NCBI GenBank assembly: GCA_027052485.1
Contig: JALUFA010000029.1
Coordinates: 1-5,851 of the forward strand
Length of the DNA: 5,851 bases
From: Hydrogenothermaceae bacterium
GTDB taxonomy: Bacteria > Aquificota > Aquificia > Aquificales > Hydrogenothermaceae
Reading direction: 5' to 3'
Shown: positions 5,824-5,851 of the stretch, one piece after another
Layout: each line of letters begins with the position of its first letter
Position numbering within the stretch: position 1 is the stretch's first letter
Notes under the pieces: generated by a model
What the model saw: only the letters and a program-made list of their open reading frames with translations
The model's database searches: none
What the model was told of the DNA's origin: nothing
Made by a program: the position numbers and the translations under genes

Positions 5824-5829
5824 GACCTC
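5813..5829. repeat. Short inverted repeat across the ribD stop / 5S 3' end
   Basis: GAGGT (5813-5817) and ACCTC (5825-5829) are inverse complements around AAATAAG, which contains the ribD TAA. On the minus strand it would pair the GAGGT near the 5S rRNA 3' end with sequence just downstream. It could be part of a processing hairpin or coincidence. The stem is only 5 bp and has no T-run, so it is not a normal terminator. Confidence 0.25.
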
Positions 5830-5851
5830 CGGCAACGACCCACTTTCCCGA
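5824..5851 (-). rRNA. rrf: 3' end of a 5S rRNA gene (partial, cut by window edge)
   Basis: The minus strand reads TCGGGAAAGTGGGTCGTTGC followed by CGGAGGTC. This resembles the 3' strand of bacterial 5S rRNA (E. coli ends GAGAGTAGGGAACTGCCAGGCAT), with the GxGAAAGTxGGTCGxTGCCGG pattern of helices IV/V and I. Only about 28 of roughly 115-120 nt are visible, and the exact mature 3' end is uncertain by a few bases. It lies directly after the ribD stop codon in convergent orientation. A 16S-23S-5S operon most likely continues beyond the window, reading leftward. Recognised from memory of the 5S consensus, not by a covariance model. Confidence 0.8.

Noticed and set aside
1..5851. Search for CRISPR arrays, tRNA genes, insertion sequences, toxin-antitoxin or defence genes
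   Set aside because: No direct repeat arrays, transposase motifs or tRNA-like cloverleaf were seen by eye. Every stretch over 300 bases is filled by a housekeeping or hypothetical gene.

Overview
The window is an AT-rich, gene-dense bacterial chromosome segment made of housekeeping genes. Protein style (Lys/Glu/Ile-rich, short intergenic gaps, overlapping genes), a PHP-containing family X DNA polymerase and the gene set suggest a thermophile. Aquificota, possibly Hydrogenothermaceae (Persephonella or Sulfurihydrogenibium relatives), is my best guess. That placement is inference from impression, not a search.

Layout from left to right. Positions 1-826 (+) hold the 3' five-sixths of gpsA (glycerol-3-phosphate dehydrogenase), with its N-terminal dinucleotide-binding segment cut off by the window edge. 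It converges on, and overlaps by 4 bp, a leftward block. That block, in transcription order, is polX (4664-2898, DNA polymerase/3'-5' exonuclease), an unrecognised 142-aa helical protein (2848-2420), a YqiA-type alpha/beta-hydrolase (2410-1835, GTG start), tatA (1782-1540, twin-arginine translocase pore subunit) and rsmE (1539-823, 16S rRNA m3U1498 methyltransferase). Two near-identical extended -10 elements (CGTGyTATAATTTT) lie in the only sizeable gaps inside this block. They suggest three transcription units: polX; hypothetical-yqiA; tatA-rsmE. A 61-bp divergent gap with an 8-bp perfect dyad separates polX from ribD (4726-5823, +), the bifunctional riboflavin deaminase/reductase.

The last 28 bases, directly after the ribD stop codon, read on the minus strand as the 3' end of a 5S rRNA. 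An rRNA operon therefore probably lies to the right, facing ribD. The window stops inside it, as contigs often do at rRNA repeats.

The genes serve unrelated core jobs (phospholipid precursor, ribosome modification, protein export, DNA repair, riboflavin), and I see no mobile element, CRISPR or defence system. The least explained items are the hypothetical protein, the shared promoter motif, the dyad at the polX start, and the absence of any gap or terminator between ribD and the 5S gene.
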